NCBI GenBank assembly: GCA_033782935.1
Contig: JAWQEG010000283.1
Location: forward strand, 2,542,001 to 2,606,000
Direction of reading: 5' to 3'
Length of the DNA: 64,000 nucleotides
Source of the DNA: Petrolisthes cinctipes
Taxonomy: Eukaryota > Arthropoda > Malacostraca > Decapoda > Porcellanidae
Part shown: positions 59,839-64,000 of the stretch, one piece after another
Numbering within the stretch: the first letter of the stretch is position 1
Layout: every line of letters begins with the position of its first letter
Position numbers and translations under genes: made by a program
The notes under the pieces: model-generated
Seen by the model: the letters and a program-made list of their open reading frames with translations, nothing else
Databases searched by the model: none
What the model was told of the DNA's origin: nothing

Positions 59839-62800
59839 CCCAGAAGGTGTCTGTACATGCCTACTCCGTGTTAGAGTATTTTCAAAATACAGGCCAAAAA
59901 CATACTGAAAATCGATCTTTTAGGTGCCCAAAAGTCGATATGTGCATGCATCTTCTGTACCCGTTTATATCTCAAATTCTGGCCCTAAACACCCGAAAAT
60001 TCGATATTTTGGGGTCCCAGAAGCGATCTGTACATGCCTACTCCGTGTTAGAGTATTTTCAAAATTCAGGCCCAAAACATGCTGAAAATCGATATTTTTG
60101 GTGCCCAAAGTCAATATGTGCATGCATCTTCTGTACCCGTTTTTATCTCAAATTCAGGCTCAAAACACCCGAAAATTCAATATTTTGGGGTCCCAGAAGC
60201 AATCTGTACAGTGCTAGAATATTTTCAAAATATAGGCTAAAAACATGCTAAAAATCGATCTTTTAGGTGCCAAAAAGTCGACATCTCAAATTCAGTCCCA
60301 AAACACCCGAAAATTCGATATTTAGGGGTCCCAGAAGCGATCTGTACATGCCTACTCTGTGTTAGAGTATTTTCAAAATACATGCTCGAAACATACTGAA
60401 AATCGATCTTTTAGGTGCACAAAAGTCGATATGTGCATGCATCTTCAGTACCCGTTTATATCTCAAATTCACGCTCAAAACACCCGAAAATTCAATATTT
60501 TGGGGTCCCAGAAGCAATCTGTACATGCCTACACAGTGCTAGAATATTTTCAAAATATTGGCTAAAAACATGCTAAAAATCGACATTTTAGGTGCCAAAA
60601 AATCGATATCTCAAATTCAGTCCCAAAACACTCGAGAATTCGATATTTAGAGGTCCCAGAAGGTATCTGTACATGCCTACTCCGTGTTAGAGTATTTTCA
60701 AAATACAGGCCAAAAATATACTGAAAATCGATCTTTTAGGTGCCCAAAAGTCGATATGTGCATGCATCTTATGTACCCGTTTATATCTCAAATTCTGGCC
60801 CTAAACACCCGAAAATTCGATATTTTGGGGTCCCAGAAGCGATCTGTACATGCCTACTCCGTGTTAGAGTATTTTCAAAATTCAGGCCCAAAACATGCTG
60901 AAAATCGATATTTTTGGTGCCCAAAGTCAATATGTGCATGTATCTTTTGTACCCGTTTATATCTCAAATTCAGGCTCAAAACACCCGAAAATTCAATATT
61001 TTGGGGTCCCAGAAGCAATCTGTACATGCCTACTCAGTGCTAGAATATTTTCAAAATATAGGCTAAAAACATGCTAAAAATCGACATTTTAGGTGCCAAA
61101 AAATCGATATCTCAAATTCAGTCCCAAAACACCCGAAAATTCGATATTTAGAGGTCCCAGAAGGTATCTGTACATGCCTACTCCGTGTTAGAGTATTTTC
61201 AAAATACAGGCCAAAAACATACTGAAAATCGATCTTTTAGGTGCCCAAAAGTCGATATGTGCATGCATCTTCTGTACCCGTTTATATCTCAAATTCTGGC
61301 CATAAACACCCGAAAATTCGATATTTTGGGGTCCCAGAAGCGATCTGTACATGCCTACTCCGTGTTAGAGTATTTTCAAAATTCAGGCCCAAAACATGCT
61401 GAAAATCGATATTTTTGGTGCCCAAAGTCAATATGTGCATGTATCTTCTGTACCCGTTTATATCTCAAATTCAGGCTCAAAACACCCGAAAATTCAATAT
61501 TTTGGGGTCCCAGAAGCAATCTGTACAGTGCTAGAATATTTTCAAAATATAGGCTAAAAACATGCTAAAAATCGATCTTTTAGGTGACAAAAAGTCGATA
61601 TCTCAAATTCAGTCCCAAAACACCCGAAAATTCGATATTTAGGGGTCCCAGAAGCGATCTGTACATTCCTACTCCGTGTTAGAGTATTTTCAAAATACAG
61701 GCCAAAAACATACTGAAAATCGATCTTTTAGGTGCCCAAAAGTCGATATGTGCATGCATCTTCTGTACCCGTTTATATCTCAAATTCTGGCCCTAAACAC
61801 CCGAAAATTCGATATTTTGGGGTCCCAGAAGCGATCTGTACATGCCTACTCCGTGTTAGAGTATTTTCAAAATTCAGGCCCAAAACATGCTGAAAATCGA
61901 TATTTTTGGTGCCCAAAGTCAATATGTGCATGTATCTTCTGTACCCGTTTATATCTCAAATTCAGGCTCAAAACACCCGAAAATTCAATATTTTGGGGTC
62001 CCAGAAGCAATCTGTACATGCCTACACAGTGCTAGAATATTTTCAAAATATAGGCTAAAAACATGCTAAAAATCGACATTTTAGGTGCCAAAAAATCGAT
62101 ATCTCAAATTCAGTCCCAAAACACCCGAAAATTCGATATTTAGAGGTCCCAGAAGGTATCTGTACATGCCTACTCCGTGTTAGAGTATTTTCAAAATACA
62201 GGCCTAAAACATACTGAAAATCGATCTTTTAGGTGCCCAAAAGTCGATATGTGCATGCATCTTCTGTACCCGTTTATATCTCAAATTCTGGCCCTAAACA
62301 CCCGAAAATTCGATATTTTGGGGTCCCAGAAGCGATCTGTACATGCCTACTCCGTGTTAGAGTATTTTCAAAATTCAGGCCCAAAACATGCTGAAAATCG
62401 ATATTTTTGGTGCCCAAAGTCAATATGTGCATGTATCTTCTGTACCCTTTTATATCTCAAATTCAGGCTCAAAACACCCGAAAATTCAATATTTTGGGGT
62501 CCCAGAAGCAATCTGTACAGTGCTAGAATATTTTCAAAATATAGGCTAAAAACATGCTAAAAATCGATCTTTTAGGTGACAAAAAGTCGATATCTCAAAT
62601 TCAGTCCCAAAACACCCGAAAATTCAATATTTTGGGGTCCCAGAAGCGATCTGTACATGCCTACTCCGTGTTAGAGTATTTTCAAAATACATGCTCAAAA
62701 CATACTGAAAATCGATATTTTAGATGCCCAAAGTCAATATGTGCATGTATCTTCTGTACCCATTTATATCTCAAATTCAGGCTCAAAACACCCGAAAATT

Positions 62801-64000
62801 CAATATTTTGGGGTCCCAGAAGCAATCTGTACATGCCTACACAGTGCTAGAATATTTTCAAAATATAGGCTAAAAACATGCTAAAAATCGACATTTTAGG
62901 TGCCAAAAAATCGATATCTCAAATTCAGTCCCAAAACACCCGAAAATTCGATATTTAGAGGTCCCAGAAGGTATCTGTACATGCCTACTCCGTGTTAGAG
63001 TATTTTCAAAATACAGGCCTAAAACATACTGAAAATCGATCTTTTAGGTGCCCAAAAGTCGATATGTGCATGCATCTTCTGTACCCGTTTATATCTCAAA
63101 TTCTGGCCCTAAACACCCGAAAATTCGATATTTTGGGGTCCCAGAAGCGATCTGTACATGCCTACTCCGTGTTAGAGTATTTTCAAAATTCAGGCCCAAA
63201 ACATGCTGAAAATCGATATTTTTGGTGCCCAAAGTCAATATGTGCATGTATCTTCTGTACCCGTTTATATCTCAAATTCAGGCTCAAAACACCCGAAAAT
63301 TCAATATTTTGGGGTCCCAGAAGCAATCTGTACAGTGCTAGAATATTTTCAAAATATAGGCTAAAAACATGCTAAAAATCGATCTTTTAGGTGCCAAAAA
63401 GTCGATATCTCAAATTCAGTCCCAAAACACCCGAAAATTCGATATTTAGGGGTCCCAGAAGCGATCTGTACATGCCTACTCCGTGTTAGAGTATTTTCAA
63501 AATACATGCTCAAAACATACTGAAAATCGATCTTTTAGGTGCACAAAAGTCGATATGTGCATGCATCTTCAGTACCCGTTTATATCTCAAATTCAGGCTC
63601 AAAACACCCGAAAATTCAATATTTTGGGGTCCCAGAAGCAATCTGTACATGCCTACACAGTGCTAGAATATTTTCAAAATATAGGCTAAAAACATGCTGA
63701 AAATCGACCTTTTAGGTGCCAAAAAATCGATATCTCAAATTCAGTCCCAAAACACCCGAAAATTCGATATTTAGAGGTCCCAGAAGGTATCTGTACATGC
63801 CTACTCCGTGTTAGAGTATTTTCAAAATACAGGCCAAAAACATACTGAAAATTGATCTTTTAGGTGCCCAAAAGTCGATATGTGCATGCATCTTCTGTAC
63901 CCGTTTATATCTCAAATTCTGGCCCCAAACACCCGAAAATTCGATATTTTGGGGTCCCAGAAGCGATCTGTACATGCCTACTCCGTGTTAGAGTATTTTC
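59839..64000 (+). repeat. Right-end array of 491/501/325-bp units, last unit cut by the window
   Basis: Unit starts 59839, 60330, 60655, 61156, 61647, 62148, 62639, 62963, 63454 and 63779; lengths 491, 325, 501, 491, 501, 491, 324, 491, 325 and a partial. The 61.2-62.6 kb trimers are mostly M4-M5-short in type. 60330 and 63454 are M1+short dimers. 62639 is a hybrid M1/M2 monomer plus short: ACATGCTCAAAACATACTG then ATATTTTAGATGCCC. The monomer at 62148 and 62963 shares CAGGCCTAAAACATAC. The final M5 monomer begins at 63956 and is truncated by the end of the sequence. Confidence 0.85.

Larger units (their letters stand above)
1..64000 (+). repeat. Satellite DNA array, 176/177-bp monomer with higher-order structure
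   Basis: Every part of the window is made of head-to-tail copies of one monomer. It is recognised by ordered words: CCCAGAAG, CTGTACATGCCTACTC, GTGTTAGAGTATTTTC, AAAATCGAT, GTGCATG, ACCCGTTTATATCTC and ACACCCGAAAATTC. Spacing between successive CCCAGAAG words is almost always 176-177, 147-148 or 138 bp, giving roughly 375 monomers. No monomer is inverted, and no insertion longer than a few bases was found. G+C of a typical monomer is about 41% by hand count. Size and organisation fit a eukaryotic centromeric or heterochromatic satellite; that role is inference. The family is not one I recognise. Array ends lie outside the window on both sides. Confidence 0.97.

Noticed and set aside
1..64000. 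Human or primate alpha satellite
   Set aside because: Alpha satellite has a ~171-bp monomer with different conserved words. The 176/177/148-bp lengths and the words here do not match what I know of it.
1..64000. CRISPR array or bacterial repeat region
   Set aside because: The repeats are contiguous 138-177 bp monomers with no unique spacers, and no cas-like genes are present.
1..64000. rDNA spacer, tRNA or other RNA gene clusters
   Set aside because: No rRNA-like block, no tRNA A/B box pair in a cloverleaf context and no terminator-like runs were seen. The repeat content explains all positions.

Overview
The whole 64 kb window is one uninterrupted tandem satellite DNA array in a single orientation. 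I see no gene, RNA gene, transposon, CRISPR array, telomere repeat or unique-sequence island. The repeat unit is a 176-177 bp monomer of about 40% G+C, plus a 147-148 bp (or 138 bp) deletion derivative. All monomers read the same way. Its size, homogeneity and higher-order organisation suggest a eukaryotic, centromere- or heterochromatin-type array from a long-read assembly. I do not recognise the satellite family and cannot name the organism. The sequence is not human-type alpha satellite.

Levels of organisation, smallest to largest: (1) an ancestral ~88 bp unit, because the two halves of each 176-bp monomer still align without gaps at about two thirds identity; (2) the 176-177 bp monomer and its short form; (3) a basic trimer of long-long-short monomers, 500-501 bp (177+176+148), or 491 bp when the short monomer carries a further 10-bp deletion; (4) a hexamer of six distinguishable monomer classes, called M1-M6 here (M1-M2-M3 then M4-M5-M6), 992-1002 bp; (5) super-repeats built from whole trimers and variant units, including a ~2.35 kb unit at 13-26 kb and nearly identical 1995-bp and 1818-bp units at 50.2-59.8 kb; (6) larger segmental duplications at offsets of about 7.38, 4.33, 3.15, 5.05, 5.95 and 8.39 kb.

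Layout: 1-12 kb is a mosaic of 500-bp trimers with odd-length units and two shifted duplications. 10.5-24.65 kb is a ~6.7 kb block present twice, each copy containing ~2.35 kb super-repeats. 26-30 kb is a transition zone with a 1179-bp tandem duplication. 30.3-38.2 kb is the cleanest M1-M6 hexamer array. 38.2-48.6 kb is a mosaic of duplicated blocks, including 394-bp deletion units. 48.6-59.8 kb is the youngest-looking, most homogenised part (1995/1818-bp super-repeats). 59.8-64 kb returns to 491/501/325-bp units.

No genes work together here. The many ~60-130 codon open frames are by-products of a repeat period (501 bp) divisible by three. Unit boundaries are set at the conserved CCCAGAAG word (first base of each monomer). 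This phase is an arbitrary choice, and unit coordinates were derived by eye to within a few bases.
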